Shown here piece by piece: positions 37,123-45,679 of a DNA stretch of 64,000 bases. Positions within the stretch are counted from its first letter, which is position 1, and every line of letters starts with the position of its first letter. Made by a program: the position numbers and the translations under genes. This DNA comes from CAYJAZ01 sp964368455. GTDB taxonomy: Bacteria; Desulfobacterota; Desulfovibrionia; Desulfovibrionales; Desulfovibrionaceae. Location of the stretch: contig CAYJAZ010000005.1 in the NCBI GenBank assembly GCA_964368455.1, positions 1 to 64,000 on the forward strand, given 5' to 3'. A model generated the notes under the pieces. The model had not been told where the DNA came from. It worked only from the letters and a program-made list of their open reading frames with translations, and made no database searches.

Positions 37123-38194
37123 GTTTTTGCTCAAATAAAGTAGAAAGAGCAAGTGCAGCAGCAGCTTCAACCACAACTACAGTTCGTGGCACAACACAAG
37201 GATCGTGTCTACCCCTTATTTCAAGCTCGGCTTCTTCATTTGTACGCATATCAATAGTATCTTGTTTTTTGTATATTGAAGGAGTTGGCTTAACAACTAA
37301 AGAGAAATTAATGGCTAAACCATTAGAAATTCCACCATTAATTCCGCCATTATGATTTGTTTTTGCATAGACTTTTTTATTCTCGTCTGAATAAAAAGCA
37401 TCATTTGCTTCTGAACCACGCATTCTTGCAAGCTCAAAACCAGAACCAAATTCAATGCCCTTCACAGCTGGAATAGCAAACATTGCTTGAGCAAGAATGC
37501 CCTCAATATTTTCATTAATCGACGGCGAACCAAAACCAGCATCAAGACCAAGTATAAAACATTCTATAATGCCACCAAGCGAATCTTGATCCTTTCTTGC
37601 TTCTAAAATAGCAGCTTGCATTTTTTCGCCTTGTTCAGCGTCTATAGTTGGAAATACTTGTGAGGCTATCTTTTTTAAAGCCTCAATATCCTCTAATTTT
37701 GTGCAAACTTTATCTAAATCCTTGTCTTTAATTCCATCAATTTCACGCAATCTTGCGTATATCTGTATATTTTTTTGTGCAAGTTCTTTTTTCGCTACAG
37801 CACCAGCAAAAACAAGAGCAGCCGTCAATCTGCCTGAAAAATGCCCGCCACCACGAAAATCATTAAAACCTTTATAGCGTATGTGTGCAGCATAATCAGC
37901 ATGACTTGGACGAGCTAAAAATCTTGTATCGTCATAATCTTTTGAACGTACAGAAGTGTTTTCAATCAAAGCACAAAGTGGCATGCCCGTTGTATGAGAA
38001 TCAAAAACACCGCTAATAATCTCTACTTCGTCTTTTTCATGTCTGGCTGTACTTATAGAAGCTAAAGCTTTTGCTGATCGTCTTTGCATATCTATTTGAA
38101 TTTCCTGCATATCTATTTCTATACCAGCAGGCAAATTTTCTATAACTATACCTATATGCGAACCATGCGATTCGCCAAATAATGTGTATTTCAT
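37115..38194 (-). CDS. aroC: Chorismate synthase
   Basis: 359 residues. TLFGESHGSHIGIVIENLPAG, the RRSAKALASISTARHEKDEVEI region, HADYAAHIRYKGFNDFRGGGHFSGRLTAA and GGINGGISNG are the family signatures, including both catalytic histidines. It makes chorismate from EPSP with reduced FMN. ATG 38194 has AAGGA six bases upstream and is preferred to TTG 38200. Confidence 0.95.
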   Translation of the reverse strand: MKYTLFGESHGSHIGIVIENLPAGIEIDMQEIQIDMQRRSAKALASISTARHEKDEVEIISGVFDSHTTGMPLCALIENTSVRSKDYDDTRFLARPSHADYAAHIRYKGFNDFRGGGHFSGRLTAALVFAGAVAKKELAQKNIQIYARLREIDGIKDKDLDKVCTKLEDIEALKKIASQVFPTIDAEQGEKMQAAILEARKDQDSLGGIIECFILGLDAGFGSPSINENIEGILAQAMFAIPAVKGIEFGSGFELARMRGSEANDAFYSDENKKVYAKTNHNGGINGGISNGLAINFSLVVKPTPSIYKKQDTIDMRTNEEAELEIRGRHDPCVVPRTVVVVEAAAALALSTLFEQKHA

Positions 38195-38203
38195 TCTCAA
38201 TCC

Positions 38204-39532
38204 TTAAGCTAATATTTCAGCATAAACATCCCAATATCTTGGGAAAGATTTATTCACAACTTCTTTATCATCAAATGCAAGCTTATTTCCATGCAAGGCA
38301 AATAAAGACATAGACATAGCAATTCTATGATCATTATGCGTGCAAAATTCAATTTCATCTTTTATTTCAGGCATTTTTCCAATACCATGCACAATCAATC
38401 CATCTGCAAGTTCTTCAGTTTTTATATTTAATTTTGTTAATTCAGCAATAACAGAAGCAATACGATCGCTTTCTTTCACTCTCAAATGCGGTACATTTGT
38501 TATGCGAGTTATTCCTTCTGCACAAGAAGCCAAAACAGCAACAGTTGGTACAATATCTGGACAGGCATTCATATCAACTTCGATTGCTTTTAATTTCGAT
38601 GGTTTAACAATAACATAATCCTTATCTATCTCAACATGTGCTCCCATTTTTTCTAGTATTGAGAGTAAGGCTTTATCGCCTTGAGCAGACAATATATCTA
38701 ATCCTAAAACTTTCACAGCTTCATTGCCTAAAGCACCAGCCGCTAAAAGATAAGAAGCACCAGACCAATCGCCCTCTGCTGTATACGAACCAGCTTTGTA
38801 TTGGCCTTTTTTGACTTCAATACAAAGTGAATTTGGGCTTATTTCTCTTCTTTTTTCCCAATCTAATATTTCTGATCCATCATTATTTTTCACAATAAAA
38901 TCAATGCCATATTTTTGCATAGTTTGCAAAGTAAGGGCAACATAAGGCCATGAAACAGCCTTTGCTCCTACAGGCACAAGTTGCATTCCATCTTGACAAA
39001 GCGGTGCTAAAAGCAAGAGGCCTGAGAGGTATTGACTAGATTCGTCTAAAGCTATCTCACATCTTCCGCCTTTGAGTTTTTTTGCATGAATATATAAAGG
39101 AGCATAACCTTCTTTTTCAGCATTTATTTCTGCACCAATACTTTTCAAAGCATCTACTAAAGCTCCCATCGGTCTTTGATGCATACGTGGAGCACCACAG
39201 AGTTTAAAAAAGCCTTCGCCTTGCGAGAGTATGGCTGTGAGTAAACGGGCTGAAGTTCCTGATTCGCCAATATAACATTCTATGCTTTCTTCAAGATTTG
39301 AGCCACCTTTTGCTTTATCGCCCATACCTTGAACTATAAAGTCTTTAAATTCTTCTTCATTTTCTGAAAGTGAAGTGAATTTTGCTCCTGCTTTTGTGAG
39401 TACGGCCATTGTTTTTCTTGTATCGTCGCAATCAAGTAAATTGTATATTTTTGATTCGCCCTCACTTAAGGCAGCAGAAATAAGTATGCGATGAGAAAGA
39501 GATTTAGATTGTGGTGCGTGTAGAATTTTCAT
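38204..39532 (-). CDS. aroA: EPSP synthase (3-phosphoshikimate 1-carboxyvinyltransferase)
   Basis: 442 residues. PQSKSLSHRILISAALSEG at the N-terminus, GESGTSARLLTAIL, QRPMGALVDAL, SSQYLSGLLLLAPL, DWSGASYLLAAGAL and LRVKESDRIASVIAEL are the conserved substrate-binding segments. It joins shikimate-3-phosphate with phosphoenolpyruvate. GESGTSAR replaces the usual GNAGTAMR, as in class II-like, more divergent AroA proteins. AAAGGAAAA precedes the ATG. Confidence 0.93.
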   Translation of the reverse strand: MKILHAPQSKSLSHRILISAALSEGESKIYNLLDCDDTRKTMAVLTKAGAKFTSLSENEEEFKDFIVQGMGDKAKGGSNLEESIECYIGESGTSARLLTAILSQGEGFFKLCGAPRMHQRPMGALVDALKSIGAEINAEKEGYAPLYIHAKKLKGGRCEIALDESSQYLSGLLLLAPLCQDGMQLVPVGAKAVSWPYVALTLQTMQKYGIDFIVKNNDGSEILDWEKRREISPNSLCIEVKKGQYKAGSYTAEGDWSGASYLLAAGALGNEAVKVLGLDILSAQGDKALLSILEKMGAHVEIDKDYVIVKPSKLKAIEVDMNACPDIVPTVAVLASCAEGITRITNVPHLRVKESDRIASVIAELTKLNIKTEELADGLIVHGIGKMPEIKDEIEFCTHNDHRIAMSMSLFALHGNKLAFDDKEVVNKSFPRYWDVYAEILA

Positions 39533-39541
39533 TATTTTCCT

Positions 39542-40705
39542 TTAAAGTGTTTTTATATGCTCTTGATCTGCTGGATAAGAACCAAGTATTGTGAAAGAAG
39601 AAGATAAAGATTTTAATTTCTTTACAAGTGGTTTTAATGATTTATCATTAATATCAGCATCTAAATCTGCAAAGAAAAGATATTTCCATGCTTCTCTTGG
39701 CATTGGACGAGATTCTAATTTATGTAAGCTAATCTTAGCTTCTGCAAAAGCATTAAGAATTTCAGCTAATGAACCCACTTTATTTGCTAGAGTAAAGAGC
39801 ACAGAACTTTTAATATTCTTAGTTATAGTGTCAGTATTTTTAGCTTTTTTAGTATTTGTTTTCTTTGTAATGAGAGCAAATCTTGTCCAATTTTTCTTGT
39901 CATTTTCAATAGAAACAGCAAGAATATTTAATCCAAAATCTTCACTCAATTTTATATGTCCAACAACTGCACTTCCCTCTTCTTCCTTAGCTAAAATGGC
40001 AGCCATAGCGGAAGATTCTACTGCAATAAGTTCTGCATGAGGAAGATTTGCACGCAACCATTCTGAAGCTTGCCCAAAAGGTTGGGCATGTGAATAAACT
40101 TTTTTTATAGCAAGAAAAGAATCTTCCTTACTTAAAAGATTTAAATTTATACGCGAATAATGTTCAGCTTCAATAGCTACATCAAATTGAGCAAAATAGT
40201 CAAAGCAAGAACCAATAGTTCCGTATAAGGAATTTTCAAGTGGCACAAAACCTAAACTATATGTGCCATTTTCTACTTTTTCAAAAATTTCATAAAAATC
40301 TGTACAAGCTCTTAGATCTGTTGCTTCGCCCATAAATTCTTTGGCTGCGAAATAGGAAAATGTTCCTTCTGGCCCTAAAAAAGCTAAGCTAGTTGAAGCT
40401 TGTAAAGAACGGGATGCTGAAAGAATTTCTCTCCAAATGCATTGAACATGCAGATTTGAAAGAATGCCATCTTGTTCAGAATTCAGAGCAAAAAGTTTTT
40501 CAAGAAGTTCTTTTTCTCTTTGTGCATCAAAAATTTTTGCGTCTTTTGAAACTTTTTTCTTCAAATTACCAATAGCAAAACTAGCTTCGGCTCTTGAATT
40601 AAGAAGTTTTAACAATTTTTTATCTAGAGAGTTAATTTTCTGCCTTTGCTTTTGCAAAGCGTCGATATCTTCTTTTTTCCAATTTACAAAATCCAGTGTA
40701 TCCAT
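39542..40705 (-). CDS. pheA: Chorismate mutase-prephenate dehydratase (P-protein)
   Basis: 387 residues. Residues about 15-105 form an AroQ-type chorismate mutase (QRQKINSLDKKLLKLLNSRAE), about 120-300 a prephenate dehydratase (LAFLGPEGTFSYFAA, VPLENSLYGTIGSCFD, WTRFALITK), and 305-385 an ACT domain (SLAEILNAFAEAKISLHKLESRPM, the ESRP phenylalanine-binding motif). It drives chorismate to phenylpyruvate and is probably feedback-inhibited by phenylalanine. ATG 40705 follows GAGGTG; the longer frame adds 26 spurious residues. It is the only branch-specific enzyme in the operon. Confidence 0.93.
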   Translation of the reverse strand: MDTLDFVNWKKEDIDALQKQRQKINSLDKKLLKLLNSRAEASFAIGNLKKKVSKDAKIFDAQREKELLEKLFALNSEQDGILSNLHVQCIWREILSASRSLQASTSLAFLGPEGTFSYFAAKEFMGEATDLRACTDFYEIFEKVENGTYSLGFVPLENSLYGTIGSCFDYFAQFDVAIEAEHYSRINLNLLSKEDSFLAIKKVYSHAQPFGQASEWLRANLPHAELIAVESSAMAAILAKEEEGSAVVGHIKLSEDFGLNILAVSIENDKKNWTRFALITKKTNTKKAKNTDTITKNIKSSVLFTLANKVGSLAEILNAFAEAKISLHKLESRPMPREAWKYLFFADLDADINDKSLKPLVKKLKSLSSSFTILGSYPADQEHIKTL

Positions 40706-40716
40706 ATAACACCTCG

Positions 40717-41688
40717 TTATAATTCTTTTATTTCTTCTGAAACCGCCATGCCGAAATGCCTGCCTGCAATATCTTGCCTGCATAAAATTCTATCACCAAT
40801 CTTTAAATCTACTATAGAAATAGGGAATGAATCACTTCGTGTCAATCTAATAGTTTCAGCATTTTGTAAAAAGATAGAACCTGTGTTTTCACCAATTTTT
40901 GCTACAATTTTAAGCATAGGGCGAATTTCAACCTTTGCCCTGCCTATTGTCACTAATGAAGTGCTTTTATCTGCCTGCACAGCCAACACTTCATCTCCAG
41001 AACGTAACTCTTCTAAATAACATGTTTTATTATTTGCCAAACGAATATAAGCATGAACAGCCCCAGCATTCACTCTAAATGGTCTTGCCGCAACATATTC
41101 ATTTGCTTCAGTTTCTGCATGCACTAAGAAAGTGAAAGCAGAAGAATTGCCTATAAGCATACCCTGCCCTTTTTTGAAAACAGACAATGTATCAAGACAA
41201 ACTCTATGCCCTAAACCTACTGGTGTTATTTCAATAATTTCGGCTTCTTCTAATGGTTCTTCGCCTTGACTTTGCTTACATGCATCAACAATTTCTTTTA
41301 TATCATACACAGCCTTTGCATTCACAGCCACAGCCATTACACCGCATTCCAAAATTCCAGAAGCAAGTTTTGCTTGTGCTAAACTTTCCACTTCAAGACA
41401 GACACTCTTTACCTGAGCTAAAAGATTTTCTACAGGAATAATTTCCCAAGGATTTGCAATAACAAGATTTTCGCTTTTTTGCAGACAAGACAATATGCTT
41501 TCTTCATCCTTTTTATTCTGCATTTTAACAAGTGGAAAATTTTTATCTGAAATCACATCTATGCGTGCGAGTTGAGCTGTTTTCTCAAGATATTTTTCTT
41601 CAACAATAAGGCCGTCGATTCCAGATTCTAAAGCAAATAGTATATCTTCTTTCACATAAGGAATTGATCTGTAATATATTTTTGGCAT
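40717..41688 (-). CDS. aroB': 3-dehydroquinate synthase II (alternative pathway)
   Basis: 323 residues. EITPVGLGHRVCLDTLS, GQGMLIGNSSAFTFLVHAE, RPFRVNAGAVHAYI and GRAKVEIRPMLKI are characteristic of the archaeal-type DHQ synthase II, unrelated to classical AroB. It oxidatively deaminates and cyclises 2-amino-3,7-dideoxy-heptulosonate to 3-dehydroquinate with NAD. It follows the ADH synthase gene after 12 bases. Its presence explains the absence of a classical aroB here. Confidence 0.92.
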   Translation of the reverse strand: MPKIYYRSIPYVKEDILFALESGIDGLIVEEKYLEKTAQLARIDVISDKNFPLVKMQNKKDEESILSCLQKSENLVIANPWEIIPVENLLAQVKSVCLEVESLAQAKLASGILECGVMAVAVNAKAVYDIKEIVDACKQSQGEEPLEEAEIIEITPVGLGHRVCLDTLSVFKKGQGMLIGNSSAFTFLVHAETEANEYVAARPFRVNAGAVHAYIRLANNKTCYLEELRSGDEVLAVQADKSTSLVTIGRAKVEIRPMLKIVAKIGENTGSIFLQNAETIRLTRSDSFPISIVDLKIGDRILCRQDIAGRHFGMAVSEEIKEL

Positions 41689-41700
41689 CTTTCTTCCAAT

Positions 41701-42528
41701 TTAAGCTGCAATGGCTGTTTTTTTAGTTGTATTTTTAACAATTTCTAATGCTTCGTCTACTGAATAATTTCTATGTACCAATGCATTTAATGCATGCATA
41801 AGAGCTATTCTATTTTTATGCTGGAAAACATTTCTTCCTATGGATAAACCTTTACCGCCAGCAAGAAGTGAATCGTGAGCCATTTGTAAAATATCTCTAT
41901 CACTGTCCATTTTTTCGCCACCAGCAATAACAACAGGCACACAACACGATTCAACTATGCGTGAGAAAGATTCGATATCGCCACTGTAAGGAACTTTCAC
42001 AAGATCCGCACCAAGTTCAGCACCAAGTCTTGCACAATGTCCAATAATTTCAGGATCAAATTGATTCTTGATCTTTGGCCCTCTTCCGTAGAGCATCATC
42101 AAAAGTGGCATACCCCATCTTTCACAGGCTTCGGCAATATTTCCTGCATCTTCAAGCATTTTAGCTTCATTTTCATCGCCTATATTCACGTGAATAGAAA
42201 CAGCATCAGCACCAAACATAAGCCCTTCTTCAACTTTTGCAACAATTGCCTTTGTGTTTGAATGCACAGAAAGTGAAGTTGAAGCAGATAAATGCATAAT
42301 AAGGCCAGTGCTTGAATGTTTATTACAAAGACGAGAATTACGAATCAAGCCTTTATGCATGAGCAAAGCATTTGCATTGCCATCAACTAAATCAGAAACA
42401 GTATCTTGAATGTTTTCAATACCTTCAACTGCACCAATAGTCATGCCATGATCAAGCGGGACAATGATTGAACGTGAACTTTGTGGAGAAATAATTCGAC
42501 TTAGACGTTTTTGCTTACCAAGATTCAT
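41701..42528 (-). CDS. aroA': ADH synthase (aldolase-type first enzyme of the alternative aromatic pathway)
   Basis: 275 residues. A class I aldolase-like barrel: SIIVPLDHGMTIGAVEGIEN, ISIHVNIG-type strand (DAVSIHVNIGDE), LLMMLYGRGPKI, LVKVPYSGD with the Schiff-base Lys, VIAGGEKMDSD, and GLSIGRNVFQHKN. These match 2-amino-3,7-dideoxy-D-threo-hept-6-ulosonate synthase of the fructose-bisphosphate aldolase family. Its pairing with DHQ synthase II settles the role. ATG 42528 follows AAGGAG; the extra 25 residues upstream overlap the attenuator hairpin and are not coding. First gene of the aromatic operon. Confidence 0.92.
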   Translation of the reverse strand: MNLGKQKRLSRIISPQSSRSIIVPLDHGMTIGAVEGIENIQDTVSDLVDGNANALLMHKGLIRNSRLCNKHSSTGLIMHLSASTSLSVHSNTKAIVAKVEEGLMFGADAVSIHVNIGDENEAKMLEDAGNIAEACERWGMPLLMMLYGRGPKIKNQFDPEIIGHCARLGAELGADLVKVPYSGDIESFSRIVESCCVPVVIAGGEKMDSDRDILQMAHDSLLAGGKGLSIGRNVFQHKNRIALMHALNALVHRNYSVDEALEIVKNTTKKTAIAA

Positions 42529-42582
42529 AAGAAAGCTCCTTGTTTTATTTACAAGACCTTCACTTCTTCGTCGACAAATTTT

Positions 42583-42619
42583 CAAAAAAAAGACCGCCGA
42601 CAAAAAAGCCTGCGGTCTT
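42583..42619 (-). terminator. Attenuator terminator of the aromatic operon
   Basis: On the minus strand AAGACCGC (42619-42612) pairs with GCGGTCTT (42597-42590), followed by T7. It lies between the leader peptide and aroA'. The segment ACCGCAGG (42616-42609) of its 5' half can instead pair perfectly with CCTGTGGT (42667-42660) in the leader, so the hairpin can be pre-empted. Confidence 0.9.
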
Positions 42620-42641
42620 GAAGTTTCTGTTAGTTAAGCAC

Positions 42642-42743
42642 TCAACAACAACACTCCATACCACAGGACTGCATAAAATAATAGCTAAAATAAAATTCAG
42701 CATTATAATTATTTGCTACTGTGTATGAAGTTTGGAGTTTCAT
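42642..42743 (-). CDS. Leader peptide of the aromatic operon attenuator
   Basis: 33 codons: MKLQTSYTVANNYNAEFYFS at the start, then YYFMQSCGMECCC. AGGA stands six bases before the ATG. Residues 17-23 (FYFSYYF) contain six aromatic residues out of seven, all Phe or Tyr, as in pheA and pheST leader peptides. The antiterminator segment CCTGTGGT overlaps the Ser-Cys-Gly codons shortly after the aromatic run, and the stop lies 22 bases before the terminator stem. Ribosome stalling when Phe- or Tyr-tRNA is scarce should favour read-through into aroA'. No Trp codon is present. Confidence 0.88.
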   Translation of the reverse strand: MKLQTSYTVANNYNAEFYFSYYFMQSCGMECCC

Positions 42744-42851
42744 GCGTGTTCCTAAAATTTAATTTTATTTCCAATTTTTGAAAATCAATAAAATAATTAA
42801 TCTAATTAAGCTTCTGCTTTCTATACTTTGACTCAATAAAAAATAAATTTC

Positions 42852-42867
42852 TTGATTGAGCAATCAA
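42852..42867. promoter_or_regulatory. Operator-like palindrome near aromatic operon start
   Basis: TTGATTG-AG-CAATCAA, a perfect 7-bp inverted repeat about 11-26 bases downstream of the expected transcription start. A DNA-binding repressor site is plausible; the regulator is unknown. Confidence 0.45.
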
Positions 42868-42884
42868 ATTAATCACTTGCCCTA

Positions 42885-42914
42885 AGCATAAAGTGATATC
42901 TTAGATTTTGTCAA
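42885..42914 (-). promoter_or_regulatory. Promoter of the aromatic operon
   Basis: TTGACA (42914-42909), 18 bases, TATGCT (42890-42885), reading toward the leader peptide, whose ATG lies about 140 bases downstream. Confidence 0.65.
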
Positions 42915-42934
42915 GCTTTTTTTTATAATTTATT

Positions 42935-43354
42935 TTATCCATTAATTTTATAAGTCATTTCAATACCTTCATGCAAGGAATTTGTAATAAAGCAACCTTG
43001 TTTCATCACTTTTTTCACTCTTTCAAAAAGTTCTGTGTCTTCTTTAGCAAAATCAACTTCGACTTCAATTTCAATCTTTGTCACTCTATCGACATTATTT
43101 TTATTCTTTGCTTCATTAACAAAAGCCTTTGCTTTTATGGAAGTATATTTCAAATCACGGCTATCCATTGCATCTGTCATAGTGCCTGCAAAACACATTA
43201 AAGCAGAAGAAGCCAATAAGAGTCTTGAAGTCCCATGTCTTCTTTCTTCTGGAATTCCTGTATTATCGATAATAATATCGCCTAATGCATCATTATCTGT
43301 TTTAATAATGTGTTTTTCGCCCTCACGTATATAATTCAATTCTAAAGTAGACAT
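42935..43354 (-). CDS. OsmC-family protein
   Basis: 139 residues. RRHGTSRLLLASSALMCFAGTMTDAM and VMKQGCFITNSLHEGIEMTY give the two conserved cysteine regions (MCF and QGC) of the OsmC/Ohr fold, while VTKIEIEVEVDF is its central strand. Members reduce organic peroxides using the Cys pair and a dihydrolipoyl protein partner; lpd and a lipoyl H-protein are encoded just upstream, which fits. TTTGGAG precedes the ATG. This branch is short and not a clear Ohr, so peroxidase activity is inferred. Confidence 0.75.
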   Translation of the reverse strand: MSTLELNYIREGEKHIIKTDNDALGDIIIDNTGIPEERRHGTSRLLLASSALMCFAGTMTDAMDSRDLKYTSIKAKAFVNEAKNKNNVDRVTKIEIEVEVDFAKEDTELFERVKKVMKQGCFITNSLHEGIEMTYKING

Positions 43355-43489
43355 AAATACTCCAAAAATAAGATTTAAATAAGCAAAAAATATACTTATC
43401 GCTTAAAAAAATAGCATAATCTTGTTTTTTAATCAATAGTGGATTTTATCTATTCAATGATAAATTTCTCTACATTCTATTTATTTAAA

Positions 43490-43612
43490 TTTGAAAGCCG
43501 ACAGAAATGAGACTGTCGGCTAAATGGGGAGGATGTGAATCAACCTTCTGTTATCTGAGGAGTTTAGAAGGGTTATTCCAAATAAATTCTTTATATATTA
43601 ACTATATAGAGA
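43490..43612 (-). ncRNA. Possible small RNA or structured leader upstream of OsmC gene
   Basis: On the minus strand a promoter-like TTGAAT-16-TAATAT at about 43612-43585 is followed by a hairpin (CCCTTCT with AGAAGG, 43574-43543), an unpaired CCTCCCC, and a 9-bp GC-rich hairpin (AGCCGACAG with CTGTCGGCT, 43521-43496) then TTTCAAATTT. It could be an anti-Shine-Dalgarno small RNA or the structured leader of the OsmC mRNA. The rest of the 418-base gap holds only the terminator at 43721. Confidence 0.4.
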
Positions 43613-43720
43613 ATAAATTCAAGACTTTAAAATCAATTAAAGCCATACACAGAAAGACTATCAAAAAATAAATAAAAAGTCAATAAAATATATCAGCTTT
43701 TTGCATACATAAAAAAATAA

Positions 43721-43752
43721 AAAAATCCAAGTATCTTCATACTTGGATTTTT
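43721..43752. terminator. Intrinsic terminator after gcvH
   Basis: A perfect 14-bp stem, AAAAATCCAAGTAT with ATACTTGGATTTTT over CTTC, immediately after the gcvH stop. Confidence 0.9.
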
Positions 43753-43772
43753 TATTTATTTGAAATAAGAAA

Positions 43773-44171
43773 TTATTTTTCTAATACAGCACGATATGCA
43801 GCAGCTGAAAGCATTTTATCATAATCAGCAGCATTATTTGCTTTTACACGAACAATCCAGCCTTTTTCATAACAATCAGCATTAAGAGTTGTTGGAGTAT
43901 CGTCTACATCTTGATTGAATTCAACAATAGAACCGTCAAAAGGCATGAATAATTTATTCACAGATTTTACAGATTCAACTGTACCAAAATCAGCATTTGC
44001 ACTAAATTCATCGTCTTCAGATGGCATTTCAACATAAACAACTTCGCCAAGTTGATCTTGTGCAAAATCTGAAATACCAAGTAAGAAAGTGTCGCCATCT
44101 TTCTTTGCCCAAACATGTTCTTCTGTATAATTTCTGTCTTCTGGTAAAATAATTTCTGCTAAAGCTTTCAT
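43773..44171 (-). CDS. gcvH: Glycine cleavage system H protein
   Basis: 132 residues. YTEEHVWAKKDGDTFLLGISDFAQDQLGEVVYVEMP and FGTVESVKSVNKLFMPFDGSIVEFN are typical, with the lipoyl-carrying Lys in ESVKS. It carries the aminomethyl group between the P, T and L proteins. The lpd (L protein) gene is directly upstream (83-base gap), but gcvT and gcvP are not in the window. AAAAGGAAAAAAC precedes the ATG. Confidence 0.93.
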   Translation of the reverse strand: MKALAEIILPEDRNYTEEHVWAKKDGDTFLLGISDFAQDQLGEVVYVEMPSEDDEFSANADFGTVESVKSVNKLFMPFDGSIVEFNQDVDDTPTTLNADCYEKGWIVRVKANNAADYDKMLSAAAYRAVLEK

Positions 44172-44254
44172 CGTTTTTTCCTTTTATAATTTGTAGTTAA
44201 GATAAATATATTTATAAATTCAATAGACTTATAAATCTTTCAATAAAAATAAAT

Positions 44255-45679
44255 TTAGGCTGTAGCCCAATTATGTGCAAGTTCAAATAAACCTTCAGCC
44301 AAAGTTGGGTGTGCGTGAATAGTGTGTGCTATATCGTATGCTGTTGCATTTAATTTCATTGCTAAAGCAGCTTCTGCAATTAAATCAGAAGCATGTGCAC
44401 CTGCTATATGGCAGCCAAGAACTTTTGAAGTAGATTTTTCTATAATTAGCTTAAAGCAACCAGGCAATTCGCCCATAGCTTGTGCCTTGCCTAATTCTCT
44501 GAATTGGAAAATTGGACAATCAACTTCAATACCTTTTTCAGCTGCTTGAGCTTCTGTTATGCCAACACAGCCAATTTCAGGGCTAGTGAATATAGCAGAA
44601 GGCACAACAGCATAATTTGCTACTTTTTGTGTACCATCAAGGATATTATCAATGACTTCAAGAGCTTCAGCTGATGCCATATGAGCTAACATAATTTTTG
44701 CAGGCCCTAAAATATCGCCTATAGCATACACATTTGGAACAGAAGTTTCATAAAAATCATTTGTGACAATCCAGCCACGTTTATCCACTTCAACTCCAGC
44801 TTCTGCCAAGCCTAAACCTTCAGAATTTGGAACTCTGCCTGCTGCAACAACAATAACATCTGCTTCGATCACAGGTTCTTTCTTTGCTGATTGCGGAACT
44901 TCAGCTAAGAAAGGTGATGGTGCTAATTGTGCATAAACTTTATCATTTTCTATCTTACAACCTGAAACAATTTGACAAAGCTCTTGTTTTACGCCAGCTT
45001 TTTTCATTTCTCTTTGTAAGAGTTTTGACATTTCTTCATCAATAGACGGAACAGGCAATAAGCGAGTAAGGCCTTCAACTATAGTCACTTTTGAACCAAA
45101 GGTTGAATAAATACCAGCAAGCTCTGCTCCAATAACGCCGCCACCAACAATAACCATGCTTTCAGGCACGTATTGTAATTCTAAAGCATCGTCAGAAGAA
45201 AGAATATATTTATGATCTACTTTGAGTGATGGCAATTCTAAGCTTCTTGAACCTGTTGCAATAAGAACATAATCACTTGCAATTTCAGTCACTTCGCCTT
45301 CGTTATTAGTCACTTTAACTAATTGTCCACTAATAACTTGTCCAACACCTTTTACCACAGTAATTTTGAGGTTTGCACAGCTTTTTTCAATTCCACCACG
45401 TAAAACTTCAGAAACTTTACGTTTTCTTTGGACTATTTCTGGCATTTCTGGCTTTGCTTCGCCTATTCCTGAAATACCATAATTTTTAAGATTGTGTGCT
45501 TTTTCTAACACTTCAGCAGAAGCTTTAAGCGTTTTAGTTGGAATACAACCATAGTTTAAACAAGTTCCACCAAGGTAATCTGCTTCTACTAATGTAACTT
45601 CTGCATTCTTTTTTGCCGCAGCAAAAGCTGCAATATAGCCGCCAGGACCAGCACCTATAATTGTTATTTTCTTTGTCAT
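44255..45679 (-). CDS. lpd: Dihydrolipoyl dehydrogenase
   Basis: 474 residues. TIIGAGPGGYIAAFAAAKK binds FAD, GGTCLNYGCIPTKTLK is the redox disulfide, VIVGGGVIGAELAGIYSTFG binds NAD, YAIGDILGPAKIMLAHMASAEA the second FAD contact, and HTIHAHPTLAEGL the C-terminal His-Glu pair at the active site. It reoxidises dihydrolipoyl groups with NAD, here most likely on the H protein encoded next. AAGGTGAG precedes the ATG. Confidence 0.95.
   Translation of the reverse strand: MTKKITIIGAGPGGYIAAFAAAKKNAEVTLVEADYLGGTCLNYGCIPTKTLKASAEVLEKAHNLKNYGISGIGEAKPEMPEIVQRKRKVSEVLRGGIEKSCANLKITVVKGVGQVISGQLVKVTNNEGEVTEIASDYVLIATGSRSLELPSLKVDHKYILSSDDALELQYVPESMVIVGGGVIGAELAGIYSTFGSKVTIVEGLTRLLPVPSIDEEMSKLLQREMKKAGVKQELCQIVSGCKIENDKVYAQLAPSPFLAEVPQSAKKEPVIEADVIVVAAGRVPNSEGLGLAEAGVEVDKRGWIVTNDFYETSVPNVYAIGDILGPAKIMLAHMASAEALEVIDNILDGTQKVANYAVVPSAIFTSPEIGCVGITEAQAAEKGIEVDCPIFQFRELGKAQAMGELPGCFKLIIEKSTSKVLGCHIAGAHASDLIAEAALAMKLNATAYDIAHTIHAHPTLAEGLFELAHNWATA

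Noticed and set aside
42528..42935. Reading aroA' from a codon inside the attenuator (42603)
   Set aside because: The extra residues would be encoded by the terminator hairpin; AAGGAG before 42528 and family length support the later ATG.
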